Shown here: one piece after another, positions 14,312 through 23,549 of the stretch | Layout: every line of letters starts with the position of its first letter | Position numbering within the stretch: position 1 is the stretch's first letter | Assembly (NCBI RefSeq): GCF_003014735.1 | Contig: NZ_PYAX01000002.1 | Span: 62,001 to 126,000 of the forward strand | Origin: Saccharothrix carnea | GTDB taxonomy: Bacteria; Actinomycetota; Actinomycetes; Mycobacteriales; Pseudonocardiaceae | Reading direction: 5' to 3' | Length of the DNA: 64,000 nt | The notes under the pieces: generated by a model | What the model was told of the DNA's origin: nothing | What the model saw: the letters and a program-made list of their open reading frames with translations, nothing else | Database searches by the model: none | Program-made: the position numbers and the translations under genes

Positions 14312-15925
14312 TCACGGGGTGGCGAAGCTGGGGTGGGGCGGCTGGTTGTAGGCGGTGTTCTGCCACGCCACGGCCAGCCGGTACCGGTGGTCCTGCATCA
14401 GCGAGGGGCGGCTGATGGTGGCGGGGTCGGTGGTGGAGTAGATCCGCAGTGCCCGGTTGTCGTCGGTGCGCCAGATGACCTCCTCGCGCCAGTCGCCGAG
14501 GATGTCGGCCTGGAGCACCGGGGTGGACTTGGTGCCGTTGTTGGACGCCACGCCGGAGCCGGTGAGCAGGCGGGTGTCGCCTCCGGTGCCGTACTTGGAG
14601 ATCTGGGTGCCGTCGAGCAGCTCGCGCTGGACGTCGCCGTCCCACCAGATCACGAAGTTCTGCGAGCCGGGCTTGCGCGCGGTGACCTGGTTGCCGACGT
14701 GCATGGCGTCGCCGTGACCGAGGCCGGTGCTGTACATCAGCGCGCCGTTGTCGTCGATCGCCGCCGAGCCGTAGACGATCTCGTCACGGCCGTCGGCGTC
14801 GACGTCGGCGACCGACAGGTTGTGGTTGCCCTGCCCGTAGGCGCCACCGCCGCGGCCGGAGTCGTAGGTCCACCGCCGCGTCAGCTGCCCGTTGCGGAAG
14901 TCCCACGCCACGACCACGGCACGGGTGTAGTAGCCGCGGGCCATGATGATGCTCGGCCGCGAACCGTCCACGTAGGCCGTCGCGGCCAGGAACCGGTCGG
15001 CGCGGTTGCCGTAGTCGTCGCCCCAGTCCGAGACGTTGCCGCGTGGCGGCACGTAGTTCTCGGTGTCCAGGATCGCACCGTCACTGCCGCGGAACACGGT
15101 CAGGAACTCCAGGCCGGACAGCACGTAGCCGCTGGAGTTGCGGTGGTCGGCGCCGGCGTTGCCGATCACCTGGCCGGTGCCCGAGCGGGTGGCGTCGGCG
15201 GTCTTCACCACCACTTCGGCCCGGCCGTCGCCGTCGTAGTCGAACACCTGGAACTGCGTGTAGTGCGCGCCCGAGCGGATGTTGCGGCCCAGGTCGATCC
15301 GCCACAGCCGCCGGCCGTCCAGCTTGTAGGCGTCGATGATCGTGTTGCCGGTGTAACCCGACTGGGCATTGTCCTTGGCGTTGGTGGGGTTCCACTTGAG
15401 AACGATCTCGTACTGCCCGTCGCCGTCCAGGTCACCGACGCTGCCGTCGTTGGCCTCGTAGGTGAAGCTGCCCGACAGCGTCGAACCTCCCGGCGGAACC
15501 TGCAACGGGACGTCCCTCGTGCTCGCGGTGACGCCGAGCTCGTCACCGGTGTGGGCCGACATCCGCAACGACCGCTCCGCCTAAGCGGCACCCGCCTGCT
15601 CGACACCGCTCACCACCGGACGAACCGTGTAGACGGCGCTCGCCAGTGCGCCGTGGTCCTGGAAGTTCGTCCGCGTGATCGGGCTGGACGTCACCTTCAA
15701 ACCGTCGCGGTAGACGTTGAACGCCGTCCCCCGGGCGTCACCGGTCAACAGTCTCCAGTTGACGAAGTTGCCGTTCCTGGTGTGGACGCTGATGAGTCCG
15801 CGGTCCAGCCTCTCGGCCTGCGGGACGTCAGGCGCGGCTCCTGCGGCCGGGTACGCCACGGCCCCGGCCACGAGAACTGATGACGTCACGACCAGCAGCG
15901 CACGTATCAACGTTGATCTGTGCAT
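14312..15925 (-). pseudogene. Rhamnogalacturonan lyase (PL11) interrupted by an in-frame TAG
   Basis: One frame encodes a 537-codon PL11 enzyme except for a TAG at 15581-15583 (codon 115). Upstream part: signal peptide (ALLVVTSSVLVAGAVAYP) and the PL11 N-terminus (AERLDRGLISVHTRNGNFV, then WRLLTGDARGTAFNVYRDG). Downstream part: the eight-bladed propeller with repeated calcium-type motifs (DLDGDGQYEIVLKWNPTN, DYDGDGRAEVVVKTADATRS, DVDADGRDEIVYGSAAID) to the end. Sequence on both sides of the TAG is fully PL11-like and in frame, so this is a single nonsense change, a sequencing error, or read-through. The enzyme would cleave the rhamnose-galacturonate backbone outside the cell. If the stop is real, a 114-residue secreted stub is made, and reinitiation at the ATG just downstream would lack a signal peptide. 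Confidence 0.88.
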
Positions 15926-16232
15926 GGCAGTTTCCCGTTCGTCGGAGTTGCATCATTGCTTCCCACGGCGGCGGCGGATCGCGAGCGGCTCAGGTCGTCA
16001 CGAGAAACCTGGCGTCGTCATGAGAGCCGACGGATGTCGTTGATCAAAGCGGGCGCGTCCGCCCGGGGTGCACCCGACACGTCGAGACACTGCCGGACCG
16101 TGAGTCGACTCGGGCTTCGGCTCCTCGACCGGCCAGGGTGCCGGGGCCCAGGCGTTCGATGGCATCTGTGATGCACTCCTTGTCGAGCAGGGACCGGGGG
16201 AGCTGCGGCAGCGGACAGGGACAAGGCGCTGT

Positions 16233-16326
16233 GAACGTGCACAGTATCTGGACTCATCACGTATGTAAACACAGCAACTTCGTTGCTATGACGGAACAAC
16301 TGGGTTAGAAAACACTGTGCACGTTC
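16233..16326. promoter_or_regulatory. 13-bp inverted pair of operator-like sites, 68 bases apart
   Basis: GAACGTGCACAGT (16233-16245) and ACTGTGCACGTTC (16314-16326) are exact reverse complements. Each contains the palindromic core GTGCAC. The 68 bases between are unusually AT-rich for this genome and include the hairpin at 16273-16287. The arrangement fits two binding sites of one regulator flanking a promoter; which regulator is unknown. Confidence 0.55.
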
Positions 16327-16515
16327 CCAATACGACGCCCATTCGGACCAGTCGCAACGTGGTGAACGGTGGCATCCGTCGAATGTTCGACAGTGCGGTG
16401 CCGCGAGTCCACCCGCGTGCGATGGATCGGTCCGGGAGGTCGAATCGGTTCCAGTCCACAGTGTCCTGGCGCCTACGGGAGCCCGCGCGCGACTCGTCCC
16501 ACGGATGGTTCGCCT

Positions 16516-16527
16516 GTAAACGTTTAC
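16516..16527. promoter_or_regulatory. LacI/GalR-type operator GTAAACGTTTAC
   Basis: A perfect 12-bp palindrome with the central CG typical of LacI/GalR/CcpA-family operators, in an AT-poor context where it is unlikely by chance. It is about 1 kb upstream of the PL9 lyase and 0.6 kb from the PL11 start. Confidence 0.65.
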
Positions 16528-16605
16528 TCTTCGGTAGCTTGGCGTCGATCGGGAGAGTGGAACGTCAGCATCCAGTGACTACAGGGTATCCAGCTGAAGG
16601 GGATG

Positions 16606-16660
16606 TTGACAGGGGAGGGCGATCCTCTAAGCTGGGGCCGCGAAGTGCAAACGTTTTAAC
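16606..16660 (+). promoter_or_regulatory. Candidate promoter (TTGACA) with a second LacI-like site
   Basis: TTGACA at 16606-16611 is followed after 16 bases by TAAGCT (16628-16633). About 15 bases further is GCAAACGTTTTAAC, whose core AAACGTTT (16649-16656) repeats the LacI-type core of the palindrome at 16516. A repressor bound here would cover the transcription start region. The first coding remnant downstream is the GH53 fragment. Confidence 0.45.
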
Positions 16661-17139
16661 TTTCGACTGTCTACGGCTCTGTTCGGCGCCGCGGTCCGCT
16701 GACGCCAGTACGCCCGGTGGGTCCGGGCACACCGGAAGCCGTGATCGACCCACCGGCGTCGCGGGCGGTGCCGATGGCCGCTCGGTCAGGTTGCCGCGTG
16801 GTCCGGGCCTGGCATCCGGCGGCGCGCGGACAGATCCTGCTCGCAAGGAGGCGAAGCGTGACTCTGTTGGAGAAATCGACGCTCGGCTTGTCCGTGTCAG
16901 GCCGGGGTTTCGCCTAGCCGGTCCTCCGGTCGGCCGGCTCTACGCTGCGATTCGCTCCTTACCCGCGCTGCCGAACGTTGTTGCCGGCTGCGCCACGACG
17001 GCCTGCCCGGACCGCATGTGCTCGCGCCGGCGAAGCGAACGCCGCAAAGCACGACCCCGACAGTGCACGTTCACCGCCCTGCCGCCGCGCCCCTGTTCAC
17101 ACTCGATCAAAGGAGATCGAATGACCGCGTACGGCACCG

Positions 17140-17445
17140 GCCGCCCCACCCACCCGCGGCGTGGAAGAACATGAACTACAGCCAGATGCGCGACGCGCTG
17201 CGCGGCTACGTCGACCGCTCGTTGAACGTGATGAAGTCCGCTGGCGTCACACCCGGCTGGGTGAAGATCGGCAATGGGCAGAACAGCGGCATCTGCAGGC
17301 CGGTGGGCAGCGTCAGCAACCCGGCCCAGATGACCGGACTGCTCAACGCCGCGTACGACGTGTCCAAGCAGGTCTTCGAGCACCGCCTGGGATCCGGGCA
17401 CCCGCAGGCCGACCGCCGCCATGGACGGCTTCCTCAACGTCTGAC
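17140..17445 (+). pseudogene. Arabinogalactan endo-galactanase (GH53) remnant
   Basis: The frame reads HPPAAWKNMNYSQMRDALRG, then NVMKSAGVTPGWVKIGNGQN and LLNAAYDVSKQVFEHRLG. This is the centre of GH53 around its first catalytic glutamate. The usual GNE motif is GNG here, so the acid/base Glu is lost. N-terminal and C-terminal thirds are absent. It is probably the original or a duplicated first gene of this operon; an intact GH53 lies at 21623. Confidence 0.75.
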
Positions 17446-17529
17446 CCACGGCGAGAAGCGACGGCCGCCCGCCCGTGATCGGTGAGCGGGCCTGCATCGC
17501 CGCTTCACAAGGCACCCAAGGAGACTGCG

Positions 17530-19266
17530 ATGCGCTTCACAACCCGATGGCGGGCCCTTCACCGGGCTGTCACCGGCTCAGCCGTCCTCGCCGCGATCGC
17601 CGCGATCGTGCCCGGCACGGCCGCAGCTGCCGGCAACACCTACTACGTCGCGCCCAACGGCAGCGACAACGCTGCGGGAACCCAGGTCGCGCCCTGGGCG
17701 TCCATCGCCCGCGCGCAGGCCGTCGCGACGGCGGGTGACACGGTCTACTTCCGGGCTGGCACTTACGCCTACACCCGGGCGAACTCTGCCTGTGCCAGTC
17801 GGACGGCCCGGGTGGACGCGATCACCCTGAGCAAGAGCGGCACGTCGGGCAACCCGATCCGCTACTGGGCCTACCCGGGCGAGAAGCCGGTCTTCGACTT
17901 CTCGGCCGTGCGGGACGACTGCCGGATCAAGGGCTTCAACGTCACCGGCAGCCACCTCCACCTCAAAGGGCTGGAAGTCACCGGCGTGCCGCAGAACAAC
18001 AGTCTCAACGCCGAGTCCTGGGGGATCTGGGTCTCCGGTAGCAACAACACCTTCGAGCTGGTCGACACCCACCACCACATGGGAACCGGCCTGTTCATCA
18101 ACGGTGGCGGCGGCAACCTCGTGCTCAACACGGATTCGCACGACAACTACGACCTGCGCAGCTCGGACGGGCCCGGCGAGAACGCCGACGGGTTCGGCGC
18201 GCACTACACGCCCGCGGGGCGGCCCGCGAACGTGTTCCGGGGTTCCCGTGCGTGGTGGAACGCCGATGACGGTTACGACCTCATCTCCACCTACTCGCCC
18301 GTGATCATCGAGAACTCGTGGTCCTGGCGCAACGGGTACGTGCCGGGGACGACGACACCCTCCGGCAACGGAGCGGGCTTCAAGGTCGGTGGCTTCGGCG
18401 CCGAGTACGACGCCGGCGCGGTGAAGCACACCGTCCGGTTCTCGGTTGCGCTGCTCAACAAAGCGGCGGGTTTCTACTCCAATCACCACCCGGTGGCCAA
18501 CGACTACATCAACAACACCGGCTACGGGAACCACCCCAACTTCGACATGCGCGGAATCACCTCGAGCGGCGCCTCCGTCGGCCGGGGAAACCTGCGCAAC
18601 AACATCGCCTACAACGGCACCGCCACGGCGAACATGACCGGCACGAGCGCCTCGCACAACTCCTGGAACCTGGGCCTGCCCCTGTCCGACGCGCAGTTCC
18701 AGAGCGTGGCGACATCCGGCTGGGACGCTCCGCGCCAGTCCGACGGCAGCCTGCCCGCCCTGCCACACCTCCGGCTTGCAGCCAACAGCACCCTGATCGA
18801 CAAGGGCACCAACGTCGGCCTGCCCTACCAGGGAGCGGCACCGGACCTCGGCGCTTTCGAGCGGCTCGGCAGCGCCCCACCGCCGTCCCGCTACGAGGCG
18901 GAGGCCGCGCCGGCGGTGTGCCAGGGCACCATCGATGCCAACCAGTCCGGCTTCTCCGGCACCGGATTCTGCAACGGCAGCGCCGCGATAGGCGCCTACG
19001 CCCAGTTCACCGTGGACGCAGCGACCGCCGGCACGGCAACGCTCGGCATCCGCTTCGCCAACGGCAGCAGCGGCGGCACCGCCCGACCGGCGAACCTCGT
19101 CGTCAACGGGTCGACGGTGGCCACGGTCTCGTTCGAGTCCACCGGCAGCTGGACGGCTTGGACCACCAAGACCGTCACCGCCTCCCTGACCGCCGGCGGC
19201 AACACCGTCCGGCTGGACCCGACCACGGCGGACGGCCTGCCCAACATCGATCACCTCACCCTGTGA
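17530..19266 (+). CDS. Secreted pectate lyase PL9 with C-terminal CBM35
   Basis: A 578-residue secreted protein starting at ATG 17530, with AAGGAG 6 bases upstream. Signal peptide about 1-36 (ending GTAAAAG). Residues about 37-445 form a right-handed parallel beta-helix of PL9 type, opening with TYYVAPNGSDNAAGTQ, then PWASIARAQAVATAGDTVYF. Further blocks are ENADGFGAHYT and RAWWNADDGYDLIS, the latter the calcium/catalytic region of PL9, and the end is APDLGAFE. Residues about 454-578 are CBM35 (RYEAEAAPAVCQGTID to NIDHLTL) with two cysteines as in its paralogues. The expected reaction is beta-elimination of de-esterified pectin or of rhamnogalacturonan-type backbones outside the cell. It lies 11 bases upstream of the GH43 gene in an evident operon. 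Confidence 0.9.
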   Translation: MRFTTRWRALHRAVTGSAVLAAIAAIVPGTAAAAGNTYYVAPNGSDNAAGTQVAPWASIARAQAVATAGDTVYFRAGTYAYTRANSACASRTARVDAITLSKSGTSGNPIRYWAYPGEKPVFDFSAVRDDCRIKGFNVTGSHLHLKGLEVTGVPQNNSLNAESWGIWVSGSNNTFELVDTHHHMGTGLFINGGGGNLVLNTDSHDNYDLRSSDGPGENADGFGAHYTPAGRPANVFRGSRAWWNADDGYDLISTYSPVIIENSWSWRNGYVPGTTTPSGNGAGFKVGGFGAEYDAGAVKHTVRFSVALLNKAAGFYSNHHPVANDYINNTGYGNHPNFDMRGITSSGASVGRGNLRNNIAYNGTATANMTGTSASHNSWNLGLPLSDAQFQSVATSGWDAPRQSDGSLPALPHLRLAANSTLIDKGTNVGLPYQGAAPDLGAFERLGSAPPPSRYEAEAAPAVCQGTIDANQSGFSGTGFCNGSAAIGAYAQFTVDAATAGTATLGIRFANGSSGGTARPANLVVNGSTVATVSFESTGSWTAWTTKTVTASLTAGGNTVRLDPTTADGLPNIDHLTL

Positions 19267-21467
19267 AAGGCACCGAGATGACCAGAACACCTCCTACGCC
19301 CGTAAAACGGCGCGTCCTGGCCGCCGCCGTACTGCTGTTCGCGTCGGTGCTGACACCGCAGTCGGTGACGGCCGCGGCGCAGCCCGTCACCGAAGCCGCC
19401 CCGGTCACTGCGGTCCACCCGGCCGCCCAGGACGCTCCGGGCATCGAGGACGCGGCGGACGATCCCCACGGCCTCAAGAAGACGGTCGCCGACTACCGGA
19501 CGCGCATCCCGACCAAGTACACCACCGACTCGTGGAAGCCCTTCGCCAAGGCGCTGACCACGGCGGACGACGTCGCCAAGAACCCCTCGGCGAACGCAAC
19601 GGAAGCCGCCGCGGCGAAGACGGCCCTGGTCACCGCAGCCGGCGACCTGGAGGCCGCGGATGAGGGCACGTTCCAGACCATCACCAACAACACCTTCTGG
19701 AACGACACCGGCGGCAACCCCATCTACTCGCAAGGCGGCGGGGTCTTCAAGTTCGGCGACACGTACTACTGGTACGGCGTGCACTACCGCGGCGCGGAGA
19801 GCTACCGGGCCAACCCGACGCGCAAGTACGACGGCGAAGTCTCGTTCGTGTCGATCCCGGTGTACTCGTCCAGGGACCTTGTGAACTGGAAGTTCGAGAA
19901 CCGGGTCGCTACCCGCTCGACCGCGATCCACAACGGCAACACCATGGCTTCGACCGGGTGGGTCGGACGGCTCGGGGTCGCGTACAACGAGAACACCGGC
20001 AAGTACGTCCTCGCCACCCAGGCCTACGTCGGAGGCGCGCACGGGGTGCTGCTCCTCCAGGGCAACACCCCCACCAGCAACTTCACCTACGGCTACTTCC
20101 AGGGCCAGGTCGTCAACTCGCCGACGACCGGCACCGGCGACCAGACCGTCTTCACCGACGAGGACGGCAAGGACTACCTGATCTTCTCCAACCGCGAAGG
20201 ACGTTCCCGCGGCTTCGTCAGCAAGTTCCGCGAGTCCGACTCGCTGCGGATCGAGCCGGGCGTGCAGATCCGCAGCGGCTCCGGCCGCGAGGGCAACGCC
20301 ATGTTCAAACTCGACGGCAGGTACTACCACGCCGCCTCGGACCTGCACGGCTGGAACACCTCGGTCAACTACGTCAACGAGTCGACCAGCAGCAACATCC
20401 AGGGCACCTACAGCAGCGAGTACGTCCTCGCCGGCACCGAGATGGATTACAGCCACGTGACCCAGACCGGGTTCTTCGTCACCGTGAAGGGCACCAAGCA
20501 GAACACGGTGATCTACGCGGGCGACCGCTGGGCCGACTTCGCCTGGAACGGCATCGGCTACAACCAGTGGGTACCGATCACCAAGACCGGCGCACGGCCC
20601 CAGTTCCACTCGGTCAGCCAGTGGCAGTTCAACGTCACCACCGGCGAGTGGCGGGTCGGCCCGGACAACAACTACATCCTCAACCCCGACATCCAGGCCG
20701 ACCGCATCATCGTCTCCAGCGTACGGGGATGGCGGAACCTCGGCGGTTCGGTGACCAACGTCAACGGTGGTGTGAACGGGTCTCGCTTCGCCCTCCAGGT
20801 GAGCAACAGCGGCGGCGTTGAGCAGCGGATCGAATCGGTGCCCGCAGGCACCTACACCCTGTCCTCGCACGCTCGGGGCAGTGCCGGACAGGTCGTGATC
20901 ACCGGTGCCAACGGCAGCCAACGCACCCTCAGCCTCCCGTCATCGAGCGGCTGGGCCAAGCGCGAGCTCACCGGCATCACGCTACCCAGCGGAGCCGCCA
21001 CCGTCACCGTGCGGGCGTCAGGTTCGGGCGGCGTCATCGTCGACCAACTCTCGCTCGTCAGGACCGAAGGAGGCACACCGACAGGGCAGCGCTACGAAGC
21101 GGAGACGGCACCGGCCGTGTGCCAGGGCACGATCGACTCCAACCAGGCCGGCTTCACCGGCACCGGATTCTGCAACGGCACCGCGGCAGTCGGGGCGTAT
21201 GCCCAGTTCACCGTCGACGCGGCGCAGGCAGGCCCGGCGGCGCTGGCGGTCCGATTCGCCAACGGCAGCAGCAGCGGCGCCGCGCGACCCGCGAACCTCG
21301 TCGTCAACGGGTCCACGATCGGCACGGTCTCGTTCGAGGCCACCGGCGCGTGGACGACCTGGTCCACCAAGTCCTTCACCGCCCCGCTGAACGCGGGCAG
21401 CAACACCATCCGCCTCGAACCCACCGCGACCGAGGGTCTGCCCAACGTCGACCACCTCGACGTCGGA
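18889..21467 (+). repeat. Duplicated CBM35-coding segment (18889-19263 and 21090-21467)
   Basis: The CBM35 modules of the PL9 and GH43 proteins agree over most positions (shared runs PAVCQGTID, GTGFCNG, AYAQFTVDAA, ANLVVNGST), and the DNA is similarly alike. A third, more diverged copy is on the minus strand at about 12340-12715 in the acetylesterase. A carbohydrate-binding domain seems to have been copied within the island. Confidence 0.75.
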
Positions 21468-21482
21468 GTCGTGACCGGCTGA
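19278..21482 (+). CDS. Secreted GH43 exo-beta-1,3-galactanase-like enzyme with FIVAR and CBM35 domains
   Basis: A 734-residue secreted protein from ATG 19278. It has a signal peptide (about 1-35) and a FIVAR-like helical segment (about 65-130, KPFAKALTTADDVAKNP). A five-bladed propeller of GH43 type with the subfamily-24 signature follows at about 135-480 (NPIYSQGGGVFKFGDTYYWY, then VYSSRDLVNWKFENR and MDYSHVTQTGFFV). Next are a beta-sandwich (about 485-600) and CBM35 (about 605-734). GH43_24 members release galactose from beta-1,3-galactan main chains of arabinogalactan proteins. The gene starts 11 bases after the PL9 stop and is followed by GH53, which acts on beta-1,4-galactan, so the operon handles galactan side chains. 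The subfamily call rests on the QGGG/YYWYG motifs. Confidence 0.87.
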   Translation: MTRTPPTPVKRRVLAAAVLLFASVLTPQSVTAAAQPVTEAAPVTAVHPAAQDAPGIEDAADDPHGLKKTVADYRTRIPTKYTTDSWKPFAKALTTADDVAKNPSANATEAAAAKTALVTAAGDLEAADEGTFQTITNNTFWNDTGGNPIYSQGGGVFKFGDTYYWYGVHYRGAESYRANPTRKYDGEVSFVSIPVYSSRDLVNWKFENRVATRSTAIHNGNTMASTGWVGRLGVAYNENTGKYVLATQAYVGGAHGVLLLQGNTPTSNFTYGYFQGQVVNSPTTGTGDQTVFTDEDGKDYLIFSNREGRSRGFVSKFRESDSLRIEPGVQIRSGSGREGNAMFKLDGRYYHAASDLHGWNTSVNYVNESTSSNIQGTYSSEYVLAGTEMDYSHVTQTGFFVTVKGTKQNTVIYAGDRWADFAWNGIGYNQWVPITKTGARPQFHSVSQWQFNVTTGEWRVGPDNNYILNPDIQADRIIVSSVRGWRNLGGSVTNVNGGVNGSRFALQVSNSGGVEQRIESVPAGTYTLSSHARGSAGQVVITGANGSQRTLSLPSSSGWAKRELTGITLPSGAATVTVRASGSGGVIVDQLSLVRTEGGTPTGQRYEAETAPAVCQGTIDSNQAGFTGTGFCNGTAAVGAYAQFTVDAAQAGPAALAVRFANGSSSGAARPANLVVNGSTIGTVSFEATGAWTTWSTKSFTAPLNAGSNTIRLEPTATEGLPNVDHLDVGVVTG

Positions 21483-21500
21483 CCATCCACCGAGCAGGGC

Positions 21501-21531
21501 GCGGGCATCCGGGGCGACCGGGTGCCCGCGT
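21501..21531 (+). terminator. 13-bp hairpin after GH43
   Basis: CGCGGGCATCCGG pairs with CCGGGTGCCCGCG (one G-U) around GGCGA, 19 bases past the stop. It separates GH43 from GH53, which has its own spacer of 140 bases, so GH53 may have its own promoter. Confidence 0.65.
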
Positions 21532-21622
21532 CGGGGCGTGCACCGGGTCGACCGCTTCCCGTTGGATCTCCCGCCCGGGCGGGCGGAAGAAATCACGTTG
21601 TGAACACCGTCAGGAGAAGGAC

Positions 21623-23515
21623 ATGAGCAACATACGCCTGATCCGCGTCTTCGCGGGTCTGACGACGCTGGCCACTCTGGTGTCCGCGGGCCTGGCCGCG
21701 GGGACCGCGCCGGCCGGCGCGATCTTCGGCACCGCGAACATCAAGCCGATCGAGAGCAACATCGCCACCAAGCCGTGGTCCTCGGCGACGGCGGGCAGCG
21801 GCTCGTCGACCGCCCGACTGGCCATCGACGGCGACCCGGCGACAGCATGGCAGCCCGATGGTCCCGGGCAGTGGCTCACCGTCGACCTCGGCGGCACCTA
21901 CGACAACCTGCGCAAGGTCAAGGTCGTGTTCCCCGAGCGCGGCGCGGTCCACCGGTACGTCGTAGAGGCCTCCACCGACGGAAACCTGTGGAAGTCGATC
22001 GCCGACAGGTCCGGCAACCAGGCCGCTTCCCGGGGTGAGGTGCACCTGTTCACCCGACCGGCGACGCGCTTCATCCGACTGACGTTCACCGGTGCGCGCG
22101 CCGGTGTCAGCGAGCTCCAGGTCTTCAACTACCTGCGCGACGACCTCGTCCTCGGTGCTGACCTGTCCTGGGTGGACGACCACCAGTCCCGGCAGTACTG
22201 GGTCAACCCGCTGTCCTCCAACAAGGGTGCCGGACCGCACCAGCTGGACGTGGTCAAGGACCGTGGCATGCAGTACGCGCGGCTACGGGTGTTCAACGAA
22301 CCGCGTGACGAGAGCACCGGTCGACTGACGGCGCTGCCGCGCCAGGGTCCGCAGCGCACGTTGACCTCCGCGCAGTGGATCAAGCAGCGGAACATGGGCC
22401 TGGGCATCGACTACCACTACGCGGACTCATGGGCGGACCCGAGCAAGCAACCGAAGCCGCGCGCCTGGGCAGGGCTGGAGTTCCCTGCCCTGAACCGGGC
22501 GCTGTACGACTTCACCGCCAACCACCTGCGCCAGCTGATCCGGCAGGGCACCACACCCGACAAGGTCGCCATCGGGAACGAGATCATCAACGGCTTCCTG
22601 TACGGCAGCGAGGCCGCCCTCATCGGCACGACGGACCCGAAGTACTTCGTCGACCAGGCCTCCCTCTACCAGTCCAAGCCCGGCGGTGGCCTGCTGTGGC
22701 AGTACTGGGGCTCGACCGTACCGGCCGAGCAGCAGCTCTACGACCAGGCGTGGGACCGGTTCACGACCCTGGCCGCATCGGGCATCAAGGCCGTCCGCGA
22801 CGCCTCGCCGACCTCGAAGGTCGAGATCCACGTGATCGTCAACAAGGACCGGCTCGCCAAGACCATGGAGTTCTGGCACCAGTACCTCACCCGGGTGAAC
22901 GCCAAGGGCCAGAACCCCGACGTGCTGGCCATCTCCTACTACCCGGAGTGGCACGGCACGCCCGAGGCGCTGGACCACAACCTGCACACCATGGCCACCG
23001 CCTACCCCGACTACGAGATCGAGGTCGCCGAAACCGCCTACCCCGCCTCGGGTGGCGACGGCTCACCGATGCCCAACTCGCCTTTCCCCCGGACGATCCA
23101 AGGACAGGCGGACGCCATCCAGCGGGTCTTCCAGGCCGCCAACGACGTGGTCGACAACCAGGGCACCGGCGTGCTGGTCTGGGAACCGGCCGGCTATCAG
23201 ACGATGTTCCGGGCGGTGCCCGGAATGGCGAATACGTGGGAACCGCACGCCTCCGTCAACGTCTTCAACGCCAGCCGCGCCAAGCACGTCCTCCAGGACA
23301 CCGTCTACACCACCACCGCGGTGCGCACCGCCCCGAAACTTCCCTCCACCATCCACCTGCTCACCACCGCCACCAAGACGATCACCGCCATCCCCGTTCG
23401 CTGGCGGCAACTGCCGCCCGGCGCGACCGACAGGCCGGGCGAGGTGACAGTCACCGGTGTGACCGACGTAGGACCGGTCAAGGCGATCATCGACGTCGTG
23501 GCCGGACGGAGCTGA
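21623..23515 (+). CDS. Secreted arabinogalactan endo-beta-1,4-galactanase (GH53) with N-terminal F5/8-type domain
   Basis: A 630-residue secreted enzyme starting at ATG 21623 behind AGGAGAAGG. It has a signal peptide (about 1-33), a discoidin/F5-8C (CBM32-like) module (about 45-165, with STARLAIDGDPATAWQPDG and QWLTVDLGG), and a GH53 TIM barrel (about 172-560). The barrel has acid/base Glu320 in VAIGNEIING, nucleophile Glu470 in EVAETAYP, and the family motif FNEPRDESTGRLT. A C-terminal bacterial Ig-like domain (about 575-630) follows. It cuts beta-1,4-galactan chains, the side chains of rhamnogalacturonan I. Both catalytic glutamates are present, unlike in the GH53 remnant at 17140. It closes the degradation island. 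Confidence 0.92.
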   Translation: MSNIRLIRVFAGLTTLATLVSAGLAAGTAPAGAIFGTANIKPIESNIATKPWSSATAGSGSSTARLAIDGDPATAWQPDGPGQWLTVDLGGTYDNLRKVKVVFPERGAVHRYVVEASTDGNLWKSIADRSGNQAASRGEVHLFTRPATRFIRLTFTGARAGVSELQVFNYLRDDLVLGADLSWVDDHQSRQYWVNPLSSNKGAGPHQLDVVKDRGMQYARLRVFNEPRDESTGRLTALPRQGPQRTLTSAQWIKQRNMGLGIDYHYADSWADPSKQPKPRAWAGLEFPALNRALYDFTANHLRQLIRQGTTPDKVAIGNEIINGFLYGSEAALIGTTDPKYFVDQASLYQSKPGGGLLWQYWGSTVPAEQQLYDQAWDRFTTLAASGIKAVRDASPTSKVEIHVIVNKDRLAKTMEFWHQYLTRVNAKGQNPDVLAISYYPEWHGTPEALDHNLHTMATAYPDYEIEVAETAYPASGGDGSPMPNSPFPRTIQGQADAIQRVFQAANDVVDNQGTGVLVWEPAGYQTMFRAVPGMANTWEPHASVNVFNASRAKHVLQDTVYTTTAVRTAPKLPSTIHLLTTATKTITAIPVRWRQLPPGATDRPGEVTVTGVTDVGPVKAIIDVVAGRS

Positions 23516-23549
23516 CACGACGATCGACCTGACCAGGACGACGAGCGGA

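Larger units (their letters stand above)
15926..17139. other. 1.2-kb non-coding control region between divergent degradation genes
   Basis: No frame here looks like a protein. The region is less GC-rich in places and holds a long-range inverted repeat, a short hairpin (AGCAAC-TTC-GTTGCT at 16273-16287), LacI-type palindromes and a candidate TTGACA promoter, listed separately. It probably controls both the minus-strand PL11 gene and the plus-strand PL9-GH43-GH53 set. Confidence 0.6.

Noticed and set aside
16317-17174. 285-codon frame upstream of the GH53 remnant
   Set aside because: It has no domain, runs across the operator sites and ends inside the GH53 remnant in another frame.
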